Source: Selaginella tamariscina (Eukaryota > Streptophyta > Lycopodiopsida > Selaginellales > Selaginellaceae). Taken from it: DNA of 64,000 bases. Made by a program: the position numbers and the translations under genes. How positions within the stretch are numbered: the stretch's first letter is position 1; every line of letters begins with the position of its first letter. The notes under the pieces were generated by a model. That model was given only the letters and a program-made list of their open reading frames with translations, had not been told where the DNA came from and made no database searches. Positions 11,271 through 23,169 of the stretch are shown here, piece after piece. The stretch covers positions 248,001 through 312,000 of the forward strand of contig PUQB01000280.1 in assembly GCA_003024785.1 (NCBI GenBank), written 5' to 3'.

Positions 11271-13478
11271 GACCCTCATCTACTCTTCCTGCCGTCCCTT
11301 GTAAACCTTCCAGAACAAAGCCTACATCTTGTAGTTCTCTGACCTCCTCACTTGTCAACTTTGTTTCCTTGAGCATAAGCCAAACCATTGGTGGTGTTGG
11401 AATTCTTGATTAAAGAATTTTGCCGTTTGGCAGAGTGAAACACCCTGAATCTCTTGGGCAAAACCACATCATCTGTTGTACATACTCCTCATTCCCCAAG
11501 GCATCACTATACATTTGTTTTTCGTAGAATCCTAGTGCTAGCACTCTGCTTGGATAACCGATTGGTTTTTCACATAGAGCAGTTCCTTCCTGATTCATCC
11601 CCAAACACTTAACCTTACTGGATGCTCCGATTTGTCTTATGGCCCACTCTATTTGTGCAATCTCTCTTTACAAAACCTCTTCGAACCTTAACCTCTTTCT
11701 CCTGTACTTTTGGATCACCCGCTATGTGTACTCTATATCATGTCTGTGTGAACGTCGAGCATCAGACTGTTCTGTTCCTGTGACTGTTCTTCTCATAGTT
11801 TGCACTCGAATGTTAGTGGTACTCGTGAACTTTGGGCTGGTCAAGTGTTCCTCGTCTTCTACCAGATTGATAATTGTTGATGGAGATACACTTTTCCCCT
11901 CAGAGAGTTTGCATTGCACTCGTTTCAACAGAGTTTCCTTCGAAGGACCTAACCCTGTATACCCCCTTTTATTGCCACTTTCACCTTCGCACTTTGCAGA
12001 ACTACATCGGTGGGGTCTAACATTGTTGTGGTACTCTTTTGGCCAATCTTGCTCTTCTTGCTCTCACGTGAATCACTTCAACATTGATTGTAGTTAGAAC
12101 GCTCGCGAGTCCTTCTTCTGTCATGTCTCCCAGTTCCACCATGGAGATGTGATCCTCATGCCTGATTCACCAAGACAACCATGTTTTCAAAGCACGAATG
12201 TTTGACTCTCATCCTTCCGAAAAAGACTCCAAAATTGCTAGTTGTTCTTTTTTAGATTGTTCATTTAGTGTTGCAGGCTAGGCACGAGCAAGCTTCATGT
12301 GTTCTTCGCAGTGTTCTTCTGCAATCCATTTCTTTGTCACCTGACGCACGGATTGCATAAAGTGAAACAGATAGCTTCTTTCCCTTCCTTTCATCTTTTC
12401 TCTGTTATTGAATACTTGGCGCAAGGCTATCCATATCACTCCAGCCTCATCCGACATGAAACCAACAAAGTTTACATTCTCCAAACCCTGTTTCTTACAA
12501 ACCTCTAGCATTGTGTTCAAGAACTTCAACACTGCAACCATTATCTTCGTGGCACATATTTGCATAAGTTATAATGACCATGGATCTAACACTGTAAGAG
12601 AGCATTAGATAACAAAGATTATAAAGTGTTATGAAGAGTTCTACAACTTACAATGGGTCATAAAAGTGTATTTTAATTGTCGCCCAGTTTGGTATACGGT
12701 GTGTGTGTGGTCCAGAACAACCCATTGATCATGAAGGTCTCCTCCACTTTGACACCTTCTAATGTAGTCAACTCCTAAACCGGTCCCTCAATTGTCATTT
12801 TGAAGATCAAAGGTTGCTCCTTAGCACCATGCAATTCCATCCCTGGAACATGTATGACGTGAATGAAAGGTATTGGCAACTTTGTCTTCAGCTCCAGAAG
12901 ACCCTCGTAACCCTCTTTAAAGTGTGTCTCCTTCTGTCTTGATTGTGAAATCAAGTCCCGAGTCCTAAAGAAAAGGTCACGTCAGTGTGCCGAGATTTAA
13001 ATAAAAATACCTTCGATGGTTGTAAGAGGTTCAAGTTTTAAGAGTAAACCAATGCATAAGACTTTTCCTCCTTCCTTGAAAAGTTCTTCAAAAATGAGCT
13101 CCTGTGCAGCTTGAAACTCAATCACTCATTGATTGGTTCGCGGACTGTTCTTTACCACGTTGCTAACACTAGATTTGGCACGCTGAACATTTGAAGCTGT
13201 GACACTAAGGGGCTGACTGGATGCTGATGAACACCTCTATGAATGAACAGCCTTGTAAAAGAAATGTCGTCTGGCAGAATGCAGTACACATAAGCCGAAT
13301 AAGTGTGCACTAGCAATGGCTCCTCTTCACAATGCTTACATTTCATGCCTTTTACTTTGCCTGACTCAGTTGTCTTACCATGTCCACAGGATGGTGCCAT
13401 AGTTGGAGTTATACTTTCAAATTTATCAAGCAAACAACATGGTGCACATAAATATATAATACAAATACACATGTACAA

Positions 13479-15000
13479 GCATCTATAAATACTTGTCTAT
13501 AAGATCGATATCATGCTATCGTGTCTATATATAATATGATATGTGTGTATGTATTTGTCAAATATACATTTATGCACACACACACACACACAACATATAG
13601 ATATGCATTGTTTTCTTAATATACATTATGTCCAGATCAATTATACTTTGTGGATGATCTTTTACAAAAACCAAGTGCGGAAAAAAAATGCATATATGAG
13701 GTGCCTACCTTATTGGATACTGAGATATTCCTTTTGTTGGAAAAGCCTAGGAAAACTTAATTAAACTGTCATTAGCTAATAATGACCCGGTTAACTTCCT
13801 TTTACAACACTCTCAAGAGGTACATCATGTGTGTGTAATCCTTGCAATAACTATATGAGTATGTATATATTATATGTAATATTTATATTAAATACATATA
13901 TATACATATACAAGGAACAATAATCCCTGCAATAACTATATGAGAATGTATTCTATTGCTAACTAAGGAGACTCTACCATATATGTTGAAGTACACACAT
14001 GAAAACATGAATAAACCTGGTTTTTGTCTTCCGCGTTGTAATGTACATACTAATATCTCACACATTAGAATATAAACAAGTTTTGTATTCTCTGTGAAGA
14101 CACAGAACAACAAATAAAAACAAAAAGACATATATGCTAAACGTACCATAAGAAACACAGTCTCACGGCAAGTACTCAAATGTCACTCTTGTACATTAGT
14201 CCATATAGCCATGGCCATGTACATACCATCGGAGAACCATACACCATGCAGATTTCAGTTGTACAGCAGTTCCATGTTAAGACCTACTAGATTTAAATCA
14301 TGCATCTATTACAAAGCATAGTATCCTGCACATATACATACACCTCAAAGCACACACACTACAACCTACACATACATAGAAATCTATAGTGTATAACCCC
14401 AAATTGAAATACATACATCTAGTAGTGGCCACCATTGATATTGCACAGCACCATATCTTGGAGAGCTAAACCCATGCCGCCGAATCTGCAGAGCACGCTC
14501 CGCCGCTTCATAGAAGAACCCTAAAGCATATTCTAGGATCCCATGTTTAGGTTAGCTTACGTGTATTACATGTAATATTTTATAAATAAGTAGTGAAGAA
14601 CAATAACTATATAATGTATGTATATACTAAGAGTTTCATAAATATCTATTATAATTTAAATATGTGAGTCTATACATCTTACAAACATTATTTATATATG
14701 TATGTGTGTAGAGAGGGACAAAGAGAGATGAATTTATGCATGCACACATGCTTATATATATACACACATAGAAAGTAAATAAAATGTTTTTCATTGTATT
14801 TTAATGAATTATAACATAATTTTATACATGTTACAAACCCAAAAATCAACCTTTGTTCTTGGACCCTTAGTACTTTCCCTAATATGTTAGTCAAAAAATT
14901 TCTACCCCTAGTATTTATAAAATTAGGCATAGTTTTTTTACTTTGTTTATTTTACATTTTCCGATGATAGAAGAATATACACACCATTTTAAGAAGCATA
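13479..15000. other. AT- and SSR-rich spacer with one unassigned frame
   Basis: Runs of CA and TATA repeats, for example 13575-13592 and 14690-14770. On the minus strand at about 14560-14400 there is a stop-free frame containing LEYALGFFYEAAERALQIRR and FSSPRYGAVQYQWWPLLD that looks protein-like, but I cannot assign it. Nothing else coding was seen. Confidence 0.35.
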
Positions 15001-16815
15001 AAAAGAAATGCTCATTATATATTAAGGAAGACGCTTTGCTTCAATGGTATAAGCAAAGATTATAGAAGCTATATAGGCATTATGCAATGATTATTCAGAA
15101 AATAAATAGAAAAGATCTTGTAAAACATTTAAAAGATTATGAGAAAAAGAAGAGACAAATAAAGAACATAGCTAAAGGAAAGATAAAGTCCTCAAGGAGA
15201 AGAGAAGATAGTTCAAATGATGAGGAAGAACCTATTAAGGTTCGGGACTATAAAATTGATGAGAAAATGCTTTTATAGTTGGTAAAACTTAAAAAACAGT
15301 CCTACTTATAAGGAATTAGATGTCAGGATATGGTGTGCTAAGTACAAAAATCCTGGGCGTATAGTGGATGAATGCAAACTAAAGTTGCCAAAATGTTAAA
15401 TATGTGATAAAGAAGGACATTTTGGTAAAGGACTGTAAGTATTTCTTTAATCAAAACGTAGCATGTGTGGAGAGAGAGGAGGAATGAAGGAAGGAAGGAA
15501 GGAAGGTCAGTATGACATGCTGCTTCCTGTGAACAACCTCTTGGTAACACATTCCCATCTCATAATAGGAAGCTCTATTATAGAGCAAATATTGGGAATT
15601 GGCAGGAAGGAAGAAACAAAAATCTATCAGTAATGGAAGAGATGCTCCTTACACAGAAATGATAGGTTGTATGAAAGGAATTAAACTAATTATGTTCCCC
15701 CATACAAGCCTAACATGGGAAGGAATGAGACTTCCTACAGAGGACCAGATAGGTCCTATCCAAGAAAAGAAGTTTATGGAGATCAAAGATGATTATAAAC
15801 AAGGAGAAGTACAAAAAACGAATTCAAGTAATCTTACTTGCTATACATGTGGGGAGAAAGGACATATTTCTCCAAATTGTCCTAGAAATCAACCTTCTAC
15901 TTCAAATAATGTTCCTAAAAGACAGCCTGGAGCTAGATTAATTGATGTGAAGGAGAGAGAAGTAGAAAATCATCCTGCCGTGAGAGCAGTAACTTGTATA
16001 TAAAAAAAACAGAAATCAAAAACTGGAATACTTTACTACAAAAGAAGTATATCCATCACATGATAGTATGCAAATAGGAGAAGAGATAAACATTCATCTC
16101 CAAGAATGAGATCTCCCTGAGTATATCTCGGATGATGAGAAAAAACCAATGGATATATCTAAAGATCTAAAACTAGCTGATTCTATTTTAAGAAGAAGAA
16201 TATTTCGGAGAAAAAGGATATTTTTTGTGAAAAAGAATATTCCTATGGAAAGAATATTCTTGTACAATAGAATATTCCTATAAAACATGATATTTTTATA
16301 AAAAGAATATATCTATAAAATAAAGTATTCATGTGAAGCAGATTCAAGATGACATGACAGAATCTATGGCTCAAAGTGCATTAAGCCAAGAAATCACAAT
16401 CATGTTAGGACAATTAATACATATTGCCCATATATTAAAAATCAATTCTGCAAATTTAAACAATATCCCGAAATCTACCTAACTATTATTATGAATGAGA
16501 TTCACCGAGTGGAGAAACATTATGAGAAGGAAAGTGATTATGATGGGTATGTACCAAGTATCACAGTATATATTGGTAAAAATAAGATAAAAGGAGCACT
16601 TATAGATGGAGGCTCAGGAGTTAACTTTATAAAGAGCATGTTTGTAAGAAAATGGGTTTAGAACCCATTGAGCCAACTCCTTTTAATCTTAAAATGATAG
16701 ATCAAAGAAGTGTGAAGCCTATAGGTATAGTGAGAGAGTAACTATATCCATAAAAGGTCTTAAGTATAAGGTGTCACTCATTGTCCTCCAAATGGAAGGA
16801 AAAGACACTGTATAT
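15000..16815 (+). mobile_element. Element D (Ty3-type), 5' gag-protease portion, decayed
   Basis: The plus-strand frames give a basic gag-like segment (15087-15278), a knuckle-like ICDKEGHFGK at about 15396-15430 and a clear zinc knuckle CYTCGEKGHISPNC at about 15838-15880. The protease motif ALIDGGSGVNFI lies at about 16595-16632, followed by KMGLEPIEPTPFNLKM and PIGIV. Frame breaks and stops separate the pieces. The protease is cut at 16815 by the LTR of element C, and its next codons (MLLGRPW) resume at 33031. The left end of D was not located. The DGGS protease centre replaces the common DSG/DTG triad, as also seen in the two other elements of this nest. Confidence 0.75.
16190..16320. repeat. 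Degenerate AGAATATT-type repeats in element D
   Basis: A run of imperfect AAAAGAATATTCCTATGGAA-like units. It lies between the zinc knuckle and the protease of element D and disrupts that part of the gag frame. Confidence 0.6.
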
Positions 16816-17085
16816 TGTTAGGAGCATAGTTAAACATTGGTAGAATTTCTTGTTATTTCATGGGCAATATAATGGGAAAATATCAAAAACAATATATATT
16901 GTGGAAAATCGAGAGTAAAAAGGATATATCGGAGTACGAGTTAATGATGCAATATTGCAATATGGGTCATCACCGCAATACGATATCAGCGGAGTATGGC
17001 ATTTTTAAATAAGGATAATAAGGAGTTACAGTAACTGAATGGATAAGGTTAGGAGGCAGTTGTGGTAACTACTAGTATGGGACCT
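16816..17085 (+). repeat. Left LTR of element C, first part
   Basis: Matches 32424-32690 closely (TGTTAGG through ...GGGACCT). Similarity stops abruptly at 17085, before the TATA region of the LTR. Confidence 0.85.
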
Positions 17086-17108
17086 GTCACGACCCGATAC
17101 AGAATACA

Positions 17109-17262
17109 GGATTCCGGATACAGGACATGGGTTGCAGGACTTTCCTACAGGATTCCGGATACAGGATATGGGTTGCAGGATTTTCCTACAGGATACTCCT
17201 ACCAGGATTCCGGACACAGGATTTGGTTGCAGGGATATTCCTACAGGATATGCCACAGGATA
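17109..17262 (+). repeat. Tandem repeat, about 41-bp units
   Basis: Units begin GGATTCCGGATACAGGA at 17109, 17150 and about 17205, separated by TTGCAGG and TTCCTACA words. They lie in the leader of element B. Confidence 0.8.
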
Positions 17263-17301
17263 TGCCTAAAGGATAAGGGACATGTGGACTCATCTTAGCC
17301 T

Positions 17302-17352
17302 CTGCATGCATGCAATCACTTTTGCATGCATGCAACCACTTTTGCATGCATG
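17302..17352 (+). repeat. Tandem TTGCATGCATGC units
   Basis: Three units of about 19 bp containing the palindrome GCATGCATGC. They lie just upstream of a TATA-like GCATAAAAG at 17378-17386, so they could be promoter-proximal elements of this retroelement. Confidence 0.75.
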
Positions 17353-17439
17353 CCTAGATTAGCTCTTGGAGTTGTGAGCATAAAAGCTCCGACCTAATTG
17401 TTGTACAATCAGTTACTATCAACACCAGTCTTACTACGA

Positions 17440-17720
17440 TTAATCTTGTCTTGTCTTGTTTCCTATCCTGTTCCTGTCTCGCTCCTATTTCCTGTCCTGT
17501 TCCTGGATCCTGTCCTGCTCCGGGATCCTGTCATGTTCCTGTTTTGCTCCCGGATCCTATCCTGTGCTTTCCTGTCTTGCTCCCGGATCCTATCCTAATC
17601 CTGTCCTACTCCTAGATCCGTCCTGTTCCTATTCCTGGTTCCTGTCCTGCTCTCGGTCCTGTTCCTGAGTCAAGCCTTCATGTCCTTGGAATCCTGCTCT
17701 CTTCCTGTTTCCTGGATCGT
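17440..17720 (+). repeat. Degenerate CCTGT/GGATCC tandem array
   Basis: Repeated words such as TCCTGTTCCTG, GGATCCTATCCTG and TGCTCCCGGATCC fill this stretch. The long open frames over it are by-products of the repeat. Confidence 0.7.
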
Positions 17721-17822
17721 GGCTTGACAGTTTGATAGTAACTGCTTCATAGTTCTCCGTTTTCCAGCTACCTTTTTCTTGATTCCTTTCCTTCATTTTC
17801 CTCCTTTTTTCTTTCCTAGATC

Positions 17823-18722
17823 ATGGCTGATTTTGAGCATTTTCAACACGAGCACCAAATGCTACTTCATGCAGGACAAATCGGACGTAGAAGAGGCGAA
17901 CGATACCGCATTGGAGGAGGAAAACCTCTCGGCGCTCCAAGGCCGACCAAAAAGGAGAAACGGTCGGGGGCCAAGGGACACAGGCAGCTGCAGCAGGGGG
18001 AAAACCTATGGGGGGCCACACGAAAGGAAGACTTATCCATGACACTGGCTCAAATGGGATACACTGCACGGGGGGATAAGTACTGTCGGGTGTGTAACAT
18101 CTGCACAAACGATTGCTACCGGCTGGCCGAACTCCTGAGCCGAAGGCCACCACAGGCAACCAAACTGATGGTAGAGCGAGGAGCTGAAGGGGGCCGGATG
18201 GCCGAAGGAGTTATGGCCGCAGGACGGAGGGAGACAACCAACCCTATAGGAGGTCCCGTTCGGGAGACCGGAATCGTAAGTCCCACTCCCGAGAACGGCC
18301 ACCATACCGACCCAGGTATGGCGACAGAGAGAGACGATCGGAACGCAAAGAGGTGTTGTGCGTATTGTGCAGAGGCCACACCCGCTCTACCGATGCTCAT
18401 GGTATCATTGATCAAACCAATGCTAGAAGAGCAAGCAGCCAGCGCCACCAAGACGAGTAACAGGCAGATCCCTGCGCACCCAATTCCAAACCCCACACCG
18501 CAAGTAAACCAAGTAACGGTGGTACTACCAAAACAGGACATTGGGACAGACATAGTACCACAGGCTCCCTTAGCGGATGAAAAAAAGGAAACACAAAGAT
18601 GGAGAACCAAGGGAGCGCGAAGGCGCGGAAAGAGAAGACAGGCAATAAACACCCCGGTTTTAAAAGCAGTGGGTAAGGAAGCAAACGCAAGAACTGATAG
18701 TCTTGGAACCTGTGGAGCCTAG
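17823..18722 (+). pseudogene. Gag-like region of element B
   Basis: A 299-codon frame opens with MADFEHFQ. Its C-terminal half is probably not the native frame: another plus-strand frame at about 18270-18440 reads RPRYGDRERRSERKEVLC followed by a C-x2-C...H pattern, typical of a basic nucleic-acid-binding gag tail. Gag proteins bind element RNA and form the particle. A frameshift is therefore likely near 18200-18300. It is placed directly upstream of the protease, as expected for gag. Confidence 0.5.
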
Positions 18723-18832
18723 CCGAGGCCAGGAATCGCTAAGAAAACTAAGGAGAAGGTGAAACCGCACACTCGTAAGGGGGAGGCCCATACGGGGTCA
18801 GAACAGGAAACGCCGCTGGTTTCCACCGCACG

Positions 18833-19264
18833 ATGGGAGAATTGGGTACGACCAGCAGTAAGACCCCACCAAGAGGCACTGCAACTACAGTGAACTACGT
18901 GAACGACGTACCGACTATCTTGGTTCGCATGGCGGGTCACACAATCAGTGAAGTGATTATAGATGGGGGGTCAACAGTCAATGTCATGTCAGCAAAGCTC
19001 CACAGGAAATTGCGTATGCCAACTCTAGAGCCCACTCCATTTCAGGTGCGCATGGCCAATCAGGCCGAGGTGGTGCCCAAGGGCATCTTGAGGGCAGTAG
19101 AGGTCGAGATCCAAATGGTCAAATTTTGGATCAACATTGTGGTCCTGGATATGCACGCCAGGGGGGGATTCGACCTACTCCTCGGTCGACCCTGGCTTAG
19201 GGGTGCAAAGGTACATCACAATTGGAACACCAATAGATACGGTTCCGCACCAGACGGGCGATAA
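18833..19264 (+). pseudogene. Retroelement aspartic protease, element B
   Basis: The frame shows RMAGHTISEVIIDGGSTVNV (active-site region), then LEPTPFQVRMANQAEVVPKG, and ends with FDLLLGRPWLRGAKVHHNW. This order (IDGGS...VRMA.Q...G...LLGRPWL) matches the retropepsin domains of elements C and D here. The role in an active element is cleavage of the gag-pol polyprotein. The catalytic Asp is present, in a DGGS rather than DSG/DTG context. The frame stops at 19264 without entering RT. Confidence 0.75.
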
Positions 19265-20290
19265 GGTCCATACCCACAGGCAAAACCCAGGCCCCAGCAC
19301 GGAGGTTCGGGGCATTGGAGCATCAGGAGCCAGGTAGGCGCGGGGTATGGAGCGAGGGCGCAACAGCGACCTCCACAGGCCGACTCCCGGGATTGGGTTG
19401 CACCAGACAGGAGGCCTCGCATCAGAGGCAGGCCAACGTGAAGGAACTAGGGATCATAGGAGCAACCAAAGCCCGAGACTATCTGGCACCGGAATGTTGG
19501 TTCACCAACCACCAAGACAAGTTCGGAGGGCTATGTGGACATACCCAAGCCAAACGGCCGCCCCAATCAAGTGGAGCCACTTCAGAGCTAGTATCGACGG
19601 GGATCGGCAGCCCTGTTCCGGTCTTGGTCCCAAGGAGAGATATCCACTACCTGGGCCGATCGAAGATCGGCCCGGGAAGTGGGGGGGGGGGAGAAGCTCC
19701 AGCGTAGACACGCCCTGGTGGAAGTAGGACATGGAAACCTAGATAGGGGACATGCGGGGCCAATGTGGGGAAGAAGCGGCAGGAAAGGATCAACAGGTAA
19801 GACTGTGCAGTTAGAGCCAGAATGGGCCTCACCAAGCAGCAGCAAAACCACCACAATCTACGTTAACGAACAAGTACCATGACGAACGGCGATAGTAGCA
19901 GCGCTGGTCACCCAGATGGAGCACAGATTGAGGAATCCCGGGGCAGAACCAGTGAACCATGGGGTGAAGAGATAGGGAGGACGGAGGAGCCGGAAGCAGG
20001 ATCTCCAAACGCACGTGTGGCTAGCTCACAGGACCACATGGTCCACAAGGTTGGACCACAGGCATGAGGCACGCACTACGAAGGCAATGATGGTTAGGCG
20101 GCACCATCATTGCGTATCCAGGCGCAGGGATAGACGCGCCAGTCACCTCGGAGGACGCCACAAGGACTGTCACGGCACCTACACTCAAAAAGGAGGTGCA
20201 CAATGCCACACCTCCATTACCATGACCACGGGGTGGACAGAGAGAAATCGACCAGTGGTGATTAGAAAAATTCGAGTGCTCATCAAGGGC
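19265..20290 (+). other. GC-rich stretch of element B without recognised domain
   Basis: Several overlapping frames on both strands, none with repeated protein motifs. RT, RNase H and integrase motifs are absent. Pol of element B appears to have been lost here. A poly-G run lies at 19680-19690. Confidence 0.5.
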
Positions 20291-21701
20291 CAAGAATGAG
20301 CAGCGGAGCTAGTATCGCCCAGGTACTCCAAGTTCAAGGAATTAATCGGGCAACCCGATGTCCGGCAAGTCAGGAAGCAATTACAATTGGATGAATTCTT
20401 CGACCTTCCGTAGGGAGAAGTAGAGGACCTAGGATTTGATGAGAAGGCCAGACAATTCCTCCAATCAGCGGAATTAGTGGCTAGTCAAACTGAGTGTAGG
20501 GGGATACAATTCTGCATGGATGGGAGTGCCGTCTTCCGCATTATGTTCGATGAACTGGCGATAGTCTTCCGGCTACCAGGGGACAGCCTAGCCCTAGGGG
20601 ATGCTCGGACACGGAGGTTCAACGGCCCGCCCACACAGGAAGTCATGGACTACGAGGCATACAAGCGAAGGAGGAAGTAGCCGAGTTTGTAACGCTAGTG
20701 GCCTTCATGCTCACAGGAAGAACAGGGAGTCGGATCATCAGGCGGTTGGCGAACGGTCTTTGCAGGGCGTGGGAAGGAATCGCGATAAATTGGGCTGACT
20801 GCCTTAAGCAGTACCTAATTCCGGCTCTAACTAGTGGGATTCAAGGTGTTCGAGCCGGCACTGAGCAAAGGCTACCCACGGTTGGCCACATTGCTATTAT
20901 GAGAGTCAACAAAAGAACAAGATTCAACGGAGGGATCGGCATCTACAGAAGAATAGGGCTCAACAGAAGAACATGCTTCAACAGAGGAGCAGGCGGGGGT
21001 AGCCTCCTTCCGGACCAGGAATCACCAGGGTATGTACCGTAGGAACCCATTCACGTGATTCCCCTGGCTACAAGCCCCCCACTACCGCAATCCTCGTCAG
21101 ACGCAATCGAGCAACCTACCGGGCCCAGCTAGGGAGGGAAGAAGGACAAGCCCGAGGACAAGTACAAGAGTAACTACCAACACTTCCAGGCCAATGGACA
21201 ATGGAGCTCCACAGTCTATACCAGGCTCGCGGGGGTCTTCGACCAGCTAGACGAAACCATGGCGATATATGACGGCCTCGACCTCCCAGCGGTGGCGAGG
21301 GAACACGACGACATAGTGACAGAACTCACGGAGCGGCGGCAGGGAGCCGGGAAGTCGCCAAAAGGGCTAAGGAGCTACTGAGTGAAGGGGGCCGACTGTG
21401 TATGATGACAATGAAGAAAACGAAGGACGCCTAGGAAAACTGGAGCAAAAGGAGAGCGGACTTCCAGTGGTTGTATAGTGAGTGCGAAACTCTCCTAGGG
21501 CTACTCAACAATGACCAGCACGGTCACAGCCGGGCCATAGCCAGAAGGGAACAACAAATACAGGAATATAAAGCTTGGCTAGAACGAAGGTGTGGGGAGC
21601 TCGCTGAGGCACAAGCAGAACTGATGGCGGTCAGGAGGGAATTACTGACAAGAACTCAACTCTCCAAACCCATTACTCGGCCCGGACCATCAGGGAACTA
21701 G
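20290..21701 (+). pseudogene. Extra 3' coding region of element B with coiled coil
   Basis: Frames at about 20294-20680 (FQ-free segment ending in DELAIVFRLPGDSLALGD and QEVMDYEAYKRRRK), 20698-20880 (AFMLTGRTGSRIIRRLANG) and 21471-21701 (heptad-rich, RREQQIQEYKAWLERRCGEL) form a broken region just upstream of the LTR. Its position and layout match the extra region of element C at 28788-32384, including a terminal coiled coil. No transmembrane span or signal peptide is apparent. Function unknown. Confidence 0.5.
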
Positions 21702-21992
21702 AGGTACACACCCAGCTACAGGCCCAACTCCTCGCGGCAAAGGAACAAGAATTACAATATTCCCGAAAAGGATGCAAGACCTGGAGGATCAGCTCCAGCA
21801 AGCTCGGGAGCAACAGATAGGGTCCGAGGCCAAGCTCCAAAGGGTGATTGCGCTTCGAGAGGCGACTATCACCACATTAAAAACCACGCTAGCGGCAACA
21901 GAGAGCGAGATCGCCATGTACCGAGAGCTCCAAGGGGGCAGATAACTAGGACACATGGCCCAAGGACGTGCCAATGAATAAGTTTGGGCATC

Positions 21993-22608
21993 TGTTAACG
22001 GTGGCTCGTCAGCACGGCTAGCCGGCAGGTCGCCCATTGGCGCGAACGAGCGGCAGGACGAAGCACCGGATAAGGGGAGGTACTTCAGGTACGGACTGGT
22101 GGCGACTAGTGTCAGGCGGCGACGTAAGCAGGCAAAGATCCGATCGTTCGGACCAACTACCCAGGGTACAAAGGATAGCATGCGTGGAGAGGCGCATAAA
22201 TGTGACAGGTAGGACTATGTCATCCGGTGGCAGACCAATGAGAAGCGCCACCTGTAGCTAGGGACTAGTGGTAGGTACCCACTATATAAGCCGAAAGGCT
22301 GGTAGTGGGTCGGGGTGGTTTTATGAGTCAAGTCTGCGTCTTATATCTTGCTCCCCTGTCAGAGATAGTTTGTACTCAGACAGACAATATATATCCATTT
22401 TTCTTCTATTCACCCCATAAGCGGGCACTCCCCGCTTGCCCTACTCCTGGGCCCCACAACACTCTCTGCCCAATCATCTCAGTAGAACTCCCCCTTACCT
22501 GTACACAGACCCTCACGGCGTCCGGGTAGAGGCCATCCAATACCTTCCATTACTCCTGAGGAGAGGCCCGGCATACCGGCCAAACCCCCGAGGTTGGGCG
22601 CCTCAACA
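21993..22608 (+). repeat. LTR of element B
   Basis: Starts TGTTAACGG and ends CCTCAACA, about 616 bp, with TATA box ACTATATAAG at 22281-22290. It is followed at 22614 by TGGCGACCAC, the same primer-like decamer that follows the LTR of element C. The length is close to the other LTRs of this group (603 and 617 bp). Confidence 0.6.
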
Positions 22609-22676
22609 GCGTCTGGCGACCACTGCAGCTTCCTGAGAAGCACCACATCTGGCCTGCGGAGTCCCCAACGACCAGC

Positions 22677-22718
22677 AATCCTACCTATGTATGGAGGGTA
22701 GGATTTTATGGGTCAACA
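22677..22718 (+). repeat. Left LTR of element C, last part
   Basis: AATCCTACCTATGTATGGAG through GGTCAACA matches 32986-33026 with a few differences. This is the 3' end of the left LTR. Confidence 0.85.
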
Positions 22719-22720
22719 TA

Positions 22721-22730
22721 TGGCGACCAC
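22721..22730 (+). other. Primer binding site of element C
   Basis: TGGCGACCAC begins two bases after the LTR end, in the place expected for a tRNA primer site. The same decamer follows the LTR of element B (22614) and, on the minus strand, that of the inverted LTR (34768-34777). The tRNA species was not determined. Confidence 0.7.
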
Positions 22731-23169
22731 GGAGGGATGGTCGTGTTAGTAGGTAACTGATAATGTGTTTGTGTAATGTAACAGGAGGGGTAGACTGATA
22801 CCCAAAGGAGCTGTGACGAAAAAAAAGATTGAGGCTAGGCGAGAGTCCTTAACGCGATCAGCACAGCTATTGGGGAAATGGAACAAAGTGAACTGAAGAC
22901 CTTGTGAGAATGGACCTGCGGTGTATAGTAAGTGAATGAATGATTATCGACGTATTCTTGTAGAACGCCAAAGATATAAAGAAATTAAGCAAAGACAAAA
23001 GAGAGCACGAGGAGCAATATTTACGGCGACAAGCAATGATAGAGACACGGAAGAGGATTGAAGAACGTGAGGAATAGAGAAGAAAGAACAAGTCGAAGCT
23101 CGAGGACAGGAGCAACAAACGACGAAGTGCGGCGAAGTCACAAGAGAGAAGGATCCTAATCAGGGAGTG

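Larger units (their letters stand above)
2982..13478 (-). pseudogene. MULE-type transposase relic with SWIM-like C terminus, split by an LTR retrotransposon
   Basis: Minus-strand pieces appear in collinear order. At about 13380-13152 there is a Cys/His segment (KCKHCEEEP ... FIHRGVHQHPV) like the GCM/WRKY-type N-terminal fingers of MULE transposases. A frame with one stop follows at about 12970-12700. At 12565-12278 is the central domain with NVNFVGFMSDEAGVIW and GRERSYLFHFMQSV. At about 11604-11276 the frame continues with one internal TGA and a shift. From 3249 to 2982 it ends in AFVVSARNDSAKVI and STCSCSTF, like a SWIM zinc finger. When the insertion at 3993-11270, one GACCC copy and the local tandem copy are ignored, the frame is continuous across the insertion site (VDEG before, QKDKTPSPP after). 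Stops and shifts make it non-functional. The family call rests on motif order and is moderate; no terminal inverted repeats were found. Confidence 0.6.
17086..22676 (+). mobile_element. Element B: GC-rich Ty3-type sequence replacing the middle of the left LTR of C
   Basis: This block is visibly GC-rich against its AT-rich surroundings. Order: repeat-rich leader (17086-17822), gag-like region (17823-18722), protease (18833-19264), poorly coding GC-rich sequence (19265-20290), a 3' region resembling the extra region of element C (20290-21042), a coiled-coil frame (21471-21701) and an LTR (21993-22608) followed by a primer-like site (22614-22623). No RT, RNase H or integrase was recognised, so pol is missing. 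About 295 bp of the C LTR (equivalent to 32691-32985) is absent around it, so this is a replacement or deletion-with-insertion, not a simple transposition. Ends are not flanked by an obvious target duplication. Confidence 0.6.

Noticed and set aside
11639..12097. 152-codon plus-strand open frame
   Set aside because: It is antisense to the transposase relic, has no motif, and its composition follows the opposite strand's coding.
17398..17668. Pro/Ser/Cys-rich open frames
   Set aside because: Translations of the CCTGT/GGATCC tandem array, present in several frames at once.
18116..18652. 178-codon minus-strand open frame
   Set aside because: Lies opposite the gag-like region of element B in GC-rich sequence, where long chance frames are expected. 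No motif.
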